Program-made: the position numbers and the translations under genes | Part shown: in pieces, positions 44,418 to 53,193 of the stretch | Layout: every line of letters begins with the position of its first letter | How positions within the stretch are numbered: position 1 is the stretch's first letter | Assembly: GCA_019247845.1 (NCBI GenBank) | Contig: JAFBAL010000044.1 | Location: 51,169-115,168 of the forward strand | Length of the DNA stretch: 64,000 nt | Direction of reading: 5' to 3' | From: Alphaproteobacteria bacterium | GTDB lineage: Bacteria > Pseudomonadota > Alphaproteobacteria > Micropepsales > Micropepsaceae | The notes under the pieces: generated by a model | What the model was told of the DNA's origin: nothing | What the model saw: only the letters and a program-made list of their open reading frames with translations | Database searches by the model: none

Positions 44418-47075
44418 GTGAAAAGCCGCCCGCAACCTCGACGTAGCAACAGGGACTGTGGCGAAGAGTTCCCGACCACCGGATTGGCCGTAGCAGCCGG
44501 CCAAGCGTTTCTCCCTTGCGGATTTCAAGACGAAGTGGACACAGACGTGCGGGATGACGACAAAGTCCGAAAGGGCTTCGTAAGGGTTCGGGGCGCTCGC
44601 GAGCACAATCTGAAGAACGTCGATGTCGATATCCCGCGCGATGCCCTGGTCGTGTTCACGGGCGTGTCGGGGTCCGGCAAATCGTCCTTGGCCTTCGGGA
44701 CGCTGTATGCAGAGGCGCAGCGGCGCTATCTGGAATCGGTTTCTCCCTACGCCAGACGCCTTTTCCACCAGATGTCGGTACCCAAGGTCGATGCGATCAC
44801 CGGCCTGCCGCCCGCGGTCGCGCTTCAGCAGCAGCGCGGCGCGCCGACCACCCGCTCGTCGGTGGGCAGCGTCACGACGCTCTCGAACCTGCTGCGCATG
44901 CTCTATTCCCGTGCGGGACAGTATCCCAAGGGCCTGGACAGGTTGGAAGCCGAGTCCTTCTCAACCAACACGCCGGAAGGCGCCTGTCCGCGCTGTCACG
45001 GCATCGGCCGCATCTATGAGGCAACCGAGAAATCCATGGTGCCGAATGACCAACTGACTATCCGCGAGCGCGCGGTGGCGGCATGGCCGCTGGCCTGGGG
45101 CGGACAGAACCTGCGCGACATCCTGGTGAGCCTCGGCATCGACGTCGATATCCCGTGGAAACAGCTTCCGAAGAAGACGCGCGACTGGATCCTGTTCACC
45201 GACGAGCAGCCGACGGTGCCGGTCTATGCCGGGTTCACGCCGGCGGAGACCCGCCAGGCGCTGCGGCGAAAGATGGAGCCCAGCTATATGGGCACGTTCA
45301 GCTCGGCGCGCCGCCACGTGATGCACAGCTTCGCCACCACGCAAAGCGCGATGATGAAGAAGCGCGCGGCGCGCTACATGCTGAGCACCCCCTGCCCGCT
45401 CTGCCACGGCAAGCGGCTCCGGCGCGACGCCCTGTCCGTGACCTTCGAAGGCTTCGACATCGCGGAGATGACGCAGCTTCCGATGAGCCGTCTCGCGGCC
45501 ATCTTCACGCCTTACGTCAGCGGCACGGCGCCGGCGCTCGTCGAGCTGCGCAAGGACCATCCCGAGAAGGCGATGGTCGTCGATCATATCACAGCCGATC
45601 TCTGCACGCGCCTCGCCGTCCTGCTCGACCTGGGGCTGGGCTACCTGGCGATGGAGCGCAGCACGCCGACGCTCTCGCCGGGCGAATTGCAGCGGCTTCG
45701 TCTTGCGACGCAAGTGGTCTCGAACCTGTTCGGTGTCGTCTATGTGCTGGACGAGCCGTCCGCGGGCCTGCATCCGGCCGATACGGAGGCGCTGCTGCGC
45801 GCGCTGGACAGGCTGAAGGACGCGGGCAATTCGCTGTTCGTGGTCGAGCACGATCTCGACATCATGCGGCACGGCGACTGGATCGTCGACGTCGGCCCCG
45901 CGGCAGGCGAACACGGCGGCCAGGTGCTCTACAGCGGCGAGCCGGCCGGTCTGGCGGCGGTCGCGACGTCGCAGACGGCGAAATATCTCTTCCACGACGC
46001 GCGGCCTCGGCACACGCCGCGCCGCCCCGTGCGCTGGCTGAAGCTGCGCGGGGTCAGCCGCAACAATCTGCACGGCCTCGATTGCGACATCCCTTTGGGC
46101 GTGCTCACGACCGTCACGGGCGTATCGGGCTCGGGCAAGAGCAGCCTGATCGCGCAGGCGCTGGTCGAGCTCGTCGGCGAAGCGCTCGGCCAGGGCGCAC
46201 AGAAGGACGACGCCGAGACCGATCCGCTGGAACAGGGAGAAGTCATCGCGACTGCCGGACGGATCGAAGGCGGCCTGAGCGGCATCAAGCGCCTCGTCCA
46301 GGTCGACCAGAAGCCCATCGGCCGCACGCCGCGCTCCAACCTTGCGACCTATACCGGTCTGTTCGACAATGTTCGCAAGCTTTTCGCCTCGACTCCGCTC
46401 GCCAAGCGGCGCCGTTATGACTCCGGCCGTTTCTCCTTCAACGTGGCAAAGGGACGTTGTCCCACCTGCAGCGGCGAAGGGTTCGTGATGGTGGAGCTCC
46501 TTTTCCTGCCCAGCGTCTATGCACCTTGCCCGGTCTGCCACGGCACTCGCTACAATGCGAAGACTCTCGAGGTGCGGTATCGGGCCAAGTCGATCGCCGA
46601 CGTATTGGAGATGACGGTCGATGCTGCGTGGACGTTTTTCGATGGCGAAGACACGCTTCGTCACGGTCTGTCGGTATTGCGCGAGGTCGGCGTCGGCTAC
46701 CTGCGTCTCGGCCAGCCTGCCACCGAGCTTTCCGGCGGCGAAGCGCAACGCATCAAGCTTGCGACCGAGCTGCAGCGGGCACAGGGCGGGAACACGCTCT
46801 ATGTTCTCGACGAGCCCACCACGGGCTTGCATGCATCGGACGTCGACAAGCTCGTTGTGCAGCTCGAGCGTCTGGTCGGCGCTGGCAACACCGTCGTTGT
46901 GATTGAACATGAGATGCGCGTCGCTGCCGTGAGTGACTGGACAATCGATATCGGGCCAGGCGCTGGGGAGATGGGCGGCCGGGTGGTCGCCGCCGGTCCG
47001 CCAGAGAGCATAGCCCGCAACAAGTCCAGCCGCACCGCACCCTATCTGGCGCGGGCTCTGGCGAAAGCGTCATAG
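44418..47075 (+). CDS. UvrA-like excinuclease ATPase (UvrA2 type)
   Basis: An ABC ATPase of up to 885 aa. It has two Walker A motifs (both [10 protein letters not shown]) and two signature motifs ([24 protein letters not shown]). Zinc-binding pairs include [22 protein letters not shown] and CPVCHG. It is shorter than UvrA1 and lacks part of the UvrB-interaction region, as in UvrA2 proteins linked to DNA damage tolerance or drug resistance. GTG codons at 44418, 44535 and 44547 are all possible starts. Homology begins near codon 50. Confidence 0.88.
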   Translation: MKSRPQPRRSNRDCGEEFPTTGLAVAAGQAFLPCGFQDEVDTDVRDDDKVRKGFVRVRGAREHNLKNVDVDIPRDALVVFTGVSGSGKSSLAFGTLYAEAQRRYLESVSPYARRLFHQMSVPKVDAITGLPPAVALQQQRGAPTTRSSVGSVTTLSNLLRMLYSRAGQYPKGLDRLEAESFSTNTPEGACPRCHGIGRIYEATEKSMVPNDQLTIRERAVAAWPLAWGGQNLRDILVSLGIDVDIPWKQLPKKTRDWILFTDEQPTVPVYAGFTPAETRQALRRKMEPSYMGTFSSARRHVMHSFATTQSAMMKKRAARYMLSTPCPLCHGKRLRRDALSVTFEGFDIAEMTQLPMSRLAAIFTPYVSGTAPALVELRKDHPEKAMVVDHITADLCTRLAVLLDLGLGYLAMERSTPTLSPGELQRLRLATQVVSNLFGVVYVLDEPSAGLHPADTEALLRALDRLKDAGNSLFVVEHDLDIMRHGDWIVDVGPAAGEHGGQVLYSGEPAGLAAVATSQTAKYLFHDARPRHTPRRPVRWLKLRGVSRNNLHGLDCDIPLGVLTTVTGVSGSGKSSLIAQALVELVGEALGQGAQKDDAETDPLEQGEVIATAGRIEGGLSGIKRLVQVDQKPIGRTPRSNLATYTGLFDNVRKLFASTPLAKRRRYDSGRFSFNVAKGRCPTCSGEGFVMVELLFLPSVYAPCPVCHGTRYNAKTLEVRYRAKSIADVLEMTVDAAWTFFDGEDTLRHGLSVLREVGVGYLRLGQPATELSGGEAQRIKLATELQRAQGGNTLYVLDEPTTGLHASDVDKLVVQLERLVGAGNTVVVIEHEMRVAAVSDWTIDIGPGAGEMGGRVVAAGPPESIARNKSSRTAPYLARALAKAS

Positions 47076-47375
47076 CTCTTCGCACGGGATCGCTCTGACG
47101 ATCAGCTTTTCCTGCCTCAACTCGCGCTCCACGCGCTTGCGGAACTCGCGCCACCAGTCTTCGTCGAGGTTATTGCTCATGACCTCGACGATGACGACTT
47201 CGTCCTTCTGCTGCGCACCGTCACGCTGCCAGATTCCCCTCGCGGGCGATCGCTCGTAAGCCGTGAGGCCACCAAAACGGTCGACCTGCTCCTGTTGGAT
47301 GCTGCGCAGAACTGCTTCTGGGAACGCCGCGCCGTCATTGTCCGTGAGCGGCAAGAGAATCTGTATCAGCCTCAT
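47070..47375 (-). CDS. Small conserved protein of unknown function (copy 2)
   Basis: A 101 aa paralogue of the protein at 41776-42141, sharing ILLPLTDNDGAAFPEAVLRSIQ, DRFGGLTAYERSPARGIW and a basic C-terminus. The ATG at 47375 overlaps the stop of the membrane protein gene (ATGA), so the pair is one transcript, suggesting a shared task. It overlaps the uvrA-like 3' end by 6 nt. Confidence 0.72.
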   Translation of the reverse strand: MRLIQILLPLTDNDGAAFPEAVLRSIQQEQVDRFGGLTAYERSPARGIWQRDGAQQKDEVVIVEVMSNNLDEDWWREFRKRVERELRQEKLIVRAIPCEEL

Positions 47376-47950
47376 CGCTCCGGCCGCGCGCGCAGACATC
47401 GAAGAAGTTCTTCCAGATAGGGCACAAAATTCAAGAGGAATGCGGCCAACAGGACGGAGCCGATGTACCACGCAGGCAATGGTGGCTGGCGCAAATGGAG
47501 CACGAAATCTGCATGCTGCTCGCCGAGCCCGAACAACGCTTCGAGCTGACGGAACGCAATGACGCCGGCCAGGAGGAGCGCAGTGATCGGCATGATCTCG
47601 AGGAAGCTATGGACCATCTGCTCGACCGGACGCACCTTGCGAGTGGCATTTGCATAGCGCACGTCGACGAAAGCGATCAGATGACGCAGCACGACGAAGA
47701 CCGTCATCAGGACGAGAAGGCCGGCATCGATATCGAAGAACAGCGCCGTGATGAGCGGTATGCCTACCGAGGCAAACTGCATCAAATGCAAAAGCGACTC
47801 CTTTGCTCCCGAGGTTCGAGCAATGTCGCTCGCGCGGTGGCAGATATAGTCGGAGAGACCCATCGCCAACCACACGGGTATGACGACGAAGCCCAAAAAC
47901 ATCGTCGCGCCAAAGGCGCCGAAATCCGGCGCATCTCGGCCCATGGCCAT
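47372..47950 (-). CDS. Polytopic membrane protein of unknown function (copy 2)
   Basis: A 192 aa paralogue of 28498-29082, with about 60% identical residues across the aligned length by eye. The same five helices and conserved DYICHRASDIART and VEQMVHSFLEIMPITALLLAG segments are present. It is coupled by ATGA to the small protein that follows. A TGAAC-N16-CGTT sequence lies 22 nt before the start. Confidence 0.72.
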   Translation of the reverse strand: MAMGRDAPDFGAFGATMFLGFVVIPVWLAMGLSDYICHRASDIARTSGAKESLLHLMQFASVGIPLITALFFDIDAGLLVLMTVFVVLRHLIAFVDVRYANATRKVRPVEQMVHSFLEIMPITALLLAGVIAFRQLEALFGLGEQHADFVLHLRQPPLPAWYIGSVLLAAFLLNFVPYLEELLRCLRARPER

Positions 47951-47971
47951 CTCCCGAAACAGCTGCTTGGA

Positions 47972-47996
47972 AACGAGCGCGATAGAGGAAGGTTCA
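47972..47996 (-). promoter_or_regulatory. Candidate EcfG promoter for membrane protein copy 2
   Basis: Minus strand: TGAAC (47996-47992), 16 nt, CGTT (47975-47972). The -35 box has one mismatch from GGAAC. Confidence 0.5.
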
Positions 47997-48061
47997 CGCG
48001 TGGCACTCCTAACAAATGCAAGCGCGCCAACCGAAGGTTAGTCACTGTACGGAGCTTTTGC

Positions 48062-48086
48062 GGAACAGTTGCTTCAACGAGCCGTT
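48062..48086 (+). promoter_or_regulatory. Candidate EcfG promoter (perfect) upstream of Gly-rich microprotein 2
   Basis: GGAAC (48062-48066), 16 nt, CGTT (48083-48086), an exact consensus match 28 nt before the ATG. The spacing to the gene is nearly identical to that of the paralogue at 37911. Confidence 0.8.
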
Positions 48087-48114
48087 TTTCTTGCGCAACA
48101 GAAGGAAAGCGTCA

Positions 48115-48345
48115 ATGACAAACCAGAACAATCAGCAGGGCAGCGGTCGCGGGCAGCAGGGCGGCAGTCAGACAGGCTCGGGTCAGGGCGGCCAGCAGGG
48201 CGGCGGTCAACAGGGCAGCGGTCAGCAGGGCAGCGGTCAGCAGGGCAGCGGTCAGCACGGCAGCGGTCAGCAGGGTCAGCAGAGCGGCGGGCAGAAGGGC
48301 GGCAGTCAGGGCGGTGGCGGTCAACGCGGCGGGACCTCGAAATAG
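48115..48345 (+). CDS. Gly/Gln/Ser-rich microprotein, copy 2 (intact)
   Basis: A 76 aa low-complexity protein made almost entirely of Gln, Gly and Ser, with five near-exact QQGSG/QHGSG units in the middle and an ending QRGGTSK. It has no hydrophobic segment and should be intrinsically disordered and very hydrophilic. AAGGAAA precedes the ATG. Its own EcfG promoter and terminator make it a monocistronic stress-type transcript. The function is unknown; a hydrophilin-like protective role is a guess. Confidence 0.75.
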   Translation: MTNQNNQQGSGRGQQGGSQTGSGQGGQQGGGQQGSGQQGSGQQGSGQHGSGQQGQQSGGQKGGSQGGGGQRGGTSK

Positions 48346-48355
48346 CTTTTGAGGG

Positions 48356-48387
48356 AAAGAGGCCCGGGCGTTCCGGGCCTCCTTCTT
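48356..48387 (+). terminator. Rho-independent terminator
   Basis: GAGGCCCGG (48359-48367) pairs with CCGGGCCTC (48373-48381) around a 5 nt loop, followed by CTTCTT. It mirrors the terminator after the paralogous microprotein. Confidence 0.8.
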
Positions 48388-48461
48388 GTGAAATGATAAG
48401 AAGGAGAATGAGGCCGCTCGGCACCAGTTGAACCTAAAACATTTCAAGCCGACACTTCGGC

Positions 48462-49175
48462 ATGATCGTCGATCCGTTGATCCGGAAACTGGAACAGTTC
48501 GAACCGCTTTCCCCGGAAGCCCGCACCGCTCTTGAAGCCATGCCGTCCCGGTTGCGCGAGTATGGCAAGGGCGAGTTGATCGTGGAGCAGGGATCCTCGC
48601 CCGACGAAAGTGCGATCGTGGTGAAGGGTTGTGCGTTTCGCTTCAAGCGATTGGCCGACGGCGAGCGGCAGATCGTGGCTCTTCATGTGCCGGGCGATTT
48701 CGTGGACCTGCACAGTTTTGTGCTAAGGCCGATGGACCATTCCGTTACCGCGGCCTGCCAGTCGATCATTGCACGGGTGCCGCACGCAAAGATCGCGGAA
48801 GTGCTAAAGCACCATCCCCATCTCACCCGTAACCTGATGTGGGATATGGCTCTGGACGCCGCAATCGCGCGAGAGTGGATGGCGGCGATGGGCCTGAGGC
48901 CGGCACCGGAGCAGATCGCCCATCTTCTGTGCGAGATGTATTTCCGCATGCGTCGCGCCGGTCTGGTGCGAGACGATAGCTTCGAGTTCGTATTGACCCA
49001 GCAGGATATCGGGGATCTTTGCGGGATGTCGGCTGTGCATGTGAACCGCTCGCTACAGGCCCTGCGCGCGAGGGAGCTGATCGAAATGGACAAGCAGAGG
49101 GTTACCGTACTGGCGTTGGACAAGCTGATCGCGCTCGCGCGCTTCGATTCTGCTTATCTGCATCTCATCGAGTAG
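48462..49175 (+). CDS. CRP/FNR-family transcriptional regulator
   Basis: A 237 aa regulator with an N-terminal cyclic-nucleotide-binding-like beta barrel (EYGKGELIVEQGSSPDESAIVVKG) and a C-terminal helix-turn-helix (LTQQDIGDLCGMSAVHVNRSLQALRARELI). FNR iron-sulphur cysteines are lacking, so the signal is not a classical Fe-S cluster. It lies 59 nt before the thioredoxin-reductase-like gene. In some rhizobia a CNB domain is fused to such an enzyme, so a functional link is plausible. Confidence 0.85.
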   Translation: MIVDPLIRKLEQFEPLSPEARTALEAMPSRLREYGKGELIVEQGSSPDESAIVVKGCAFRFKRLADGERQIVALHVPGDFVDLHSFVLRPMDHSVTAACQSIIARVPHAKIAEVLKHHPHLTRNLMWDMALDAAIAREWMAAMGLRPAPEQIAHLLCEMYFRMRRAGLVRDDSFEFVLTQQDIGDLCGMSAVHVNRSLQALRARELIEMDKQRVTVLALDKLIALARFDSAYLHLIE

Positions 49176-49181
49176 TGCCAC

Positions 49182-49206
49182 GGAACCGGCTTCCGACCTG
49201 GCCGTT
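49182..49206 (+). promoter_or_regulatory. Candidate EcfG promoter (perfect) for the flavoprotein gene
   Basis: GGAAC (49182-49186), 16 nt, CGTT (49203-49206), an exact consensus match ending 28 nt before the ATG. It lies in the gap after the CRP-like gene, giving the flavoprotein its own start. Confidence 0.8.
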
Positions 49207-49234
49207 GAAATGTCGCATTCGCGAGTTCCAATCC

Positions 49235-50131
49235 ATGACATTAGACTGCGTGATCGTGGGCGCGGGCCCCGCGGGTCTAACGGCGGCGGTTTACCTGGCG
49301 CGCTTCGGGCTCTCTGCCTGCGTGATCGCGGATGGGAACAGCCGCGCTGACAGGATCCCGCTTTGTCGCAATTTTCCAGGCTATCCCGACGGGATCTCCG
49401 GCGGCGACTTGCTGCGGCGGATCGACACCCAGCGCGAAAAGTATGGTGTTCCGCGCGTCACCGGCCATGTGGACGCGGTAACGATGGAAGCGACGGGCTT
49501 CAGCGTCCGCCATGGAGAAAACATCATGCATGCCCGCGCCGTTATCCTCGCCACGGGCAAGACCGACGCACCGCCGCCGCGAATGGCCCAAGCTGAGCAT
49601 GACGCCGCCCTGCGCGAGGGCCGACTGCACTATTGCCCGATCTGCGATGCGCACGAGGTGCGCGACCGGGACGTTGTCCTGCTCGGCTCCGGCGATCACG
49701 GCATGCGCGAGGCTGAGTTTCTGTGCAGCTATACCAATGACGTCACGCTGCTCTGCCCGGACGGGCCGCAAGCGCGTCGCAGCGGCATAAAGGCCGTTGA
49801 TGGCCCGCTGATCGCTCTGTCCTATCGGTCGGGAGTACTGGAATTGACGACCGCGGCGGCCGTGCTGCGCCCCTCCCACTTGTATATCGCCCTGGGGTGC
49901 CACCAAAGATCGGAGCTGGCCGCTTCCCTCGGCGCATCCCTCTCAGAGGACGGCTGCATCGTGGTCGACGCGCATCAGCGGACCAGTATCTCGGGCCTGT
50001 ACGCGATCGGCGATGTCGTCGTGGGCTTGGACCAGATCGCCACGGCGATCGGGCATGCGGCCACTGCAGCGACCGCGATCAGGAACGACTTGTGTTCCTC
50101 GTCTACCCGCTCGGCCGCATCACAACCTTGA
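49235..50131 (+). CDS. Thioredoxin-reductase-like FAD/NAD(P) oxidoreductase (intact)
   Basis: A 298 aa flavoprotein. FAD binding is at [20 protein letters not shown]. The redox pair is in [12 protein letters not shown] near residue 130. NAD(P) binding is at LLGSGDHG, and the C-terminal FAD contact is [23 protein letters not shown]. It is somewhat shorter than standard TrxB. No thioredoxin gene is adjacent. A decayed paralogue is at 42388. Its 3' end overlaps the convergent ADH gene by 29 nt. Confidence 0.88.
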   Translation: MTLDCVIVGAGPAGLTAAVYLARFGLSACVIADGNSRADRIPLCRNFPGYPDGISGGDLLRRIDTQREKYGVPRVTGHVDAVTMEATGFSVRHGENIMHARAVILATGKTDAPPPRMAQAEHDAALREGRLHYCPICDAHEVRDRDVVLLGSGDHGMREAEFLCSYTNDVTLLCPDGPQARRSGIKAVDGPLIALSYRSGVLELTTAAAVLRPSHLYIALGCHQRSELAASLGASLSEDGCIVVDAHQRTSISGLYAIGDVVVGLDQIATAIGHAATAATAIRNDLCSSSTRSAASQP

Positions 50132-51278
50132 TGCAGCCATCCTCCTTCTTCTTGAAGGTGTCGTACATCTTGGGCGCGTCGTCGAGCCCGCAACGGTGGG
50201 TGATGACGAAGGATGGATCGATCTTACCCTGCTCGATCATGCTCATCAATTTGTCCATGTAGTTGAGCACGTTGCACTGGCCCATGCGGATGGTAACACC
50301 CTTCTGGAACGCGGCACCAAAGGGCACCATGTTAAGGAAGCCACCGTAGACGCCCGATATCGATATCGTTCCACCGGCGCGCACGTTGCGCATGCAGCCG
50401 CGCAACGCGTTGATGCGGTCCGTGCCGATTCCGGCCAGCGCCAAGGCACGGTCGGCGACGGCATCCCAGGTGCCATGTCCGTGTGCTTCCATGCCGACGG
50501 CATCGATGCAGCGATCGGGCCCACGTCCTTTGGTGATCTCGTTCAGCCGCTCGTAGACGTCCTCTTTTTCAAAATTGATCGTCTCTGCGCCGGCGGCGGC
50601 TGCCAGCGCCAGGCGTTCGGGCACGATGTCGATGGCGACGACGTGCCCCGCTCCTAGCATCTGCGCACTGCGGATGCAGAATTGTCCGACCGGACCGCAA
50701 CCCCACACGGCGACGGTATCGCCGTCTTCGATACCGGCGAACTCGGCGCCCTGATAGCCGGTCGGAAAAATGTCCGTCAGGAACAGCACCTGCTCGTCGG
50801 TCAAGCCGTCGGGGACTTTCGTCGGGCAGACATCGGCGAAGGGGACGCGGACATATTCCGCCTGGCCGCCCGGATAGCCGCCGGTCAGATGCGAATATCC
50901 GAACAGACCGGCGATCCTGTGGCCGAACATGGCTTCGGCCTTGTCGGCGGTGCGGTTGGTGCGTTCGCAGCAAGACCATAAGCCCTTCCGGCAAAAGAAG
51001 CATTCGCCGCAGCATATGGTGAAAGGCACGACGACGCGATCGCCGACCTTGAGCCTGTTGTTCTCTTTGCCGACCTCGACGACCTCGCCCATGAACTCAT
51101 GGCCCAGGATATCGCCACTCTTCATCTCGGGGATATAGCCGTCATAGAGATGCAGGTCGGAGCCGCAGATAGCGGTGGCAGTGACCTTCACGATGGCATC
51201 GCGCGGCGCCTCGATGACCGGATCGGGAACCGTGTCGACGCGCACGTCGTACTGACCATGATAGACCACTGCCTTCAT
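50103..51278 (-). CDS. Zinc-dependent alcohol dehydrogenase, formaldehyde-dehydrogenase-like
   Basis: A 391 aa medium-chain dehydrogenase. Catalytic zinc ligands fit [10 protein letters not shown] and [12 protein letters not shown]. The structural zinc loop reads [19 protein letters not shown] binding is at [21 protein letters not shown]. The long insertion and [10 protein letters not shown] segment resemble glutathione-independent formaldehyde dehydrogenase-like enzymes. The substrate is unproven. It follows the hemerythrin gene on the same strand with a hairpin between. Confidence 0.87.
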   Translation of the reverse strand: MKAVVYHGQYDVRVDTVPDPVIEAPRDAIVKVTATAICGSDLHLYDGYIPEMKSGDILGHEFMGEVVEVGKENNRLKVGDRVVVPFTICCGECFFCRKGLWSCCERTNRTADKAEAMFGHRIAGLFGYSHLTGGYPGGQAEYVRVPFADVCPTKVPDGLTDEQVLFLTDIFPTGYQGAEFAGIEDGDTVAVWGCGPVGQFCIRSAQMLGAGHVVAIDIVPERLALAAAAGAETINFEKEDVYERLNEITKGRGPDRCIDAVGMEAHGHGTWDAVADRALALAGIGTDRINALRGCMRNVRAGGTISISGVYGGFLNMVPFGAAFQKGVTIRMGQCNVLNYMDKLMSMIEQGKIDPSFVITHRCGLDDAPKMYDTFKKKEDGCIKVVMRPSG

Positions 51279-51305
51279 GAAACGCTCCCAGTGCGTGTGG
51301 TGGGG

Positions 51306-51331
51306 AGCGGCGCCGGATTCCCGGCGCCGCT
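51306..51331. terminator. Strong hairpin between hemerythrin and ADH genes
   Basis: An 11 bp perfect stem (AGCGGCGCCGG / CCGGCGCCGCT) around an ATTC loop, without a clear T tract. It may partially terminate or protect the upstream transcript. Confidence 0.5.
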
Positions 51332-51338
51332 TCCGTTA

Positions 51339-52805
51339 TCAATCGCGGTTCTGCCAGCCGCGGCGAGCCGCTTCCGCATGTCCGCGGGAATCTCCGAACC
51401 ATCCCCCATGGCCTTCGTTGCTTCCGCCGCGCGAAGAGCCGCCGCCGCGCGAGCCGCGCCGATCATCATCATCGTCATCGCGAGACCGCGAGCCGCCGCC
51501 GGATGACCGGTTTTCCCAGCCGCGCTCGGAAGCCCGCGAATGCCCCTCGGGGTCGCCGAACCAGCCACGGCCCTCGTCACGGCCACCGCGCGAGGACCCG
51601 CCGCCGCGCGACGAACCCCGTCCGCCACGATCGTCATCGTCATCGTCGCGCGAACGCGAACCGCCGCCGCGGGACGCAGACAAGCGTCCCTCCCAGCCGC
51701 GTTCCGACGCCTCGGAATGGCCCCGGGAATCGCCGTACCAGCCGCGACCGTCGCCGCCGCTGCCGCCACGCGACGAGCCGCGTCCGCCCCGGTCGTCATC
51801 GTCGTCATCGTCGCGCGAACGCGAGCCGCCGCCGCGGGACGAAGACGAGCGTCCCTCCCAGCCGCGTTCCGACGCCTCGGAATGGCCGCGGGAATCGCCG
51901 TACCAGCCCCGACCGTCGCCGCCGCCGCCACGCGACGAGCCGCGTCCGCCCCGGTCGTCATCGTCGTCACGCGAACGCGAGGAAGAGCCGCCACGCGAGC
52001 CGCGGCCGTCGTCGTCGCTGGTGAAGCGGCCGCGATCGTCACGGTCGCGGCTTCCGCCGCCATTGCCGCCGCGGCGATCGTCGTCGTCATCGTCGCGCGA
52101 ACGCGAAGAGTAGCCGCCGCGGGAAGAATTCGAGCCACCGCGTCGGTTGTCGTCATCGTCGCTGCTGAAGCGCCCGCGGTCGTCGCGGTCGCGATCGTTG
52201 GAATTTCTGGCCATGCCGGATGTCTCCTGTCCTTGAAGATTCTGGGGGTTGAGCGAACGGGGCTTGGGGGGCTCGAGGTCGTTCTCGTCGGTCTGGCCAA
52301 CGAGCTCCTGCTTTCGCGCCAGGAGCTTCTGTCCCAGCGCCTCCATGTCGACTGCGGCCTTCTTGGCCTTGGCGAAGATCCCGTCGCGTGGCTTTTCCTC
52401 TTCGCCGACATGATGCTTGATGTATTCCGCGAGCACGGCGAACTTGGCGTCATAGAACTCGTCGTCGGGCTTGCCCGCGATGAGCTCCGCGATCATTACC
52501 TTGGCGCCGTCGTGCTCGACCTGCGCCTCGTCGAGCATGTCGTCTTCGACGTTCTTCTCGCGGCAGGCCGGATAGAAGATTTCCTCCTCCAGCTTGGTGT
52601 GCACGATGAGCTCCTTGCAGACCTGCTTGGCGATCTTGGCTTTCTCCTCGGCCGAAGGCGCCTTCTCATATTGCGCGAACAGGCCTTCCACCTTGCGATG
52701 GTCGGCCTTGAGCAGGGTTGCTGCATCTTGTCCTTTGGGCGTTTGTTGAAGCGCGGCGACGGCAACGGCCGCTTTTGAGTCTCGCTTCGCAGGTATTGCT
52801 GGCAT
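51339..52805 (-). CDS. Hemerythrin-domain protein fused to an Arg/Asp/Gly/Ser repeat region
   Basis: A 488 aa protein. Residues ~25-165 form a hemerythrin HHE domain (ADHRKVEGLFAQYEK, HTKLEEEIFYPACRE, EHDGAKVMI, YIKHHVGEEE), which binds a di-iron or metal site. The rest is highly charged RDDDD/RGG/SSRG sequence with four copies of a W-G-D-GH-A-RGW unit, such as GWYGDSRGHSEASERGWEGR. An internal ATG at 52214 has AGGAGA upstream and could yield the 291 aa repeat part alone. AGAGG precedes the ATG at 52805. Confidence 0.8.
   Translation of the reverse strand: MPAIPAKRDSKAAVAVAALQQTPKGQDAATLLKADHRKVEGLFAQYEKAPSAEEKAKIAKQVCKELIVHTKLEEEIFYPACREKNVEDDMLDEAQVEHDGAKVMIAELIAGKPDDEFYDAKFAVLAEYIKHHVGEEEKPRDGIFAKAKKAAVDMEALGQKLLARKQELVGQTDENDLEPPKPRSLNPQNLQGQETSGMARNSNDRDRDDRGRFSSDDDDNRRGGSNSSRGGYSSRSRDDDDDDRRGGNGGGSRDRDDRGRFTSDDDGRGSRGGSSSRSRDDDDDRGGRGSSRGGGGDGRGWYGDSRGHSEASERGWEGRSSSSRGGGSRSRDDDDDDDRGGRGSSRGGSGGDGRGWYGDSRGHSEASERGWEGRLSASRGGGSRSRDDDDDDRGGRGSSRGGGSSRGGRDEGRGWFGDPEGHSRASERGWENRSSGGGSRSRDDDDDDRRGSRGGGSSRGGSNEGHGGWFGDSRGHAEAARRGWQNRD
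51360..52180 (-). repeat. Coding tandem repeats in the hemerythrin-fusion gene
   Basis: Repeated DNA units of roughly 180-200 nt encode an SRSRDDDDDDRGGRGSSRGG-like stretch plus a GWYGDSRGH-type motif. The two central copies (about 51660-51950) are nearly identical, while the outer copies differ, consistent with recent unit duplication by recombination. Confidence 0.7.
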
Positions 52806-52835
52806 GGATACCTCTGTTTGAGGATGCAGCAACAC

Positions 52836-52860
52836 AACAACGACAATCACCACACGTTCC
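52836..52860 (-). promoter_or_regulatory. Candidate EcfG promoter for the hemerythrin-fusion gene
   Basis: Minus strand: GGAAC (52860-52856), 16 nt, TGTT (52839-52836), one mismatch in the -10, 30 nt before the ATG. It lies in a 388 nt divergent gap (52806-53193) that holds no gene. Confidence 0.55.
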
Positions 52861-53140
52861 GTCAGCGGAAAAATATCGCGGCGATATGAGAAATCTTCCC
52901 GCGGCGTGACGTTTGTTAAAGCGAAGCACCCGCGAAGACAGCTATTTTCAGCGACAGTTTGTGCAAATCAACAATCAGTAAAACCTGCTCGGAACGATTG
53001 CGCTCACGCTATTTGGTTCGCACAAGGACATAGCGCACCAAACGCCGAGACCGACCTTGTTGGCACTGCGTGGAAAGCGCTTCTTCGGACTAACAATTGC
53101 AAGCGCCGGAACGAATTATTTCGCGCGCGCTCAAATCGGC

Positions 53141-53165
53141 GAAACACAATCCTCACGGCGCCGTT
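53141..53165 (+). promoter_or_regulatory. Candidate EcfG promoter for manganese catalase
   Basis: GAAAC (53141-53145), 16 nt, CGTT (53162-53165), one mismatch in the -35, 28 nt before the catalase ATG. Confidence 0.5.
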
Positions 53166-53193
53166 GTGACCACGCCAACAGAAGGATGACGCC

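Noticed and set aside
44961..46910. 649 aa open frame on the minus strand
   Set aside because: Antisense to the uvrA-like gene, which has unmistakable ABC and zinc motifs.
51360..52180. Regular repeats that might be a CRISPR array
   Set aside because: The repeats are coding, have no constant spacer length, and keep one reading frame across the whole stretch.
51540..52778. 412 aa Ala/Arg/Val-rich frame on the plus strand, and similar frames in the repeat region
   Set aside because: Product of the opposite strand of the hemerythrin-fusion repeats; no ribosome site and pure low complexity.
52991..53017. GGAAC at 52991 followed by GGTT as a catalase promoter
   Set aside because: The spacer is 19 nt rather than 16; the site at 53141-53165 has the correct spacer and position.
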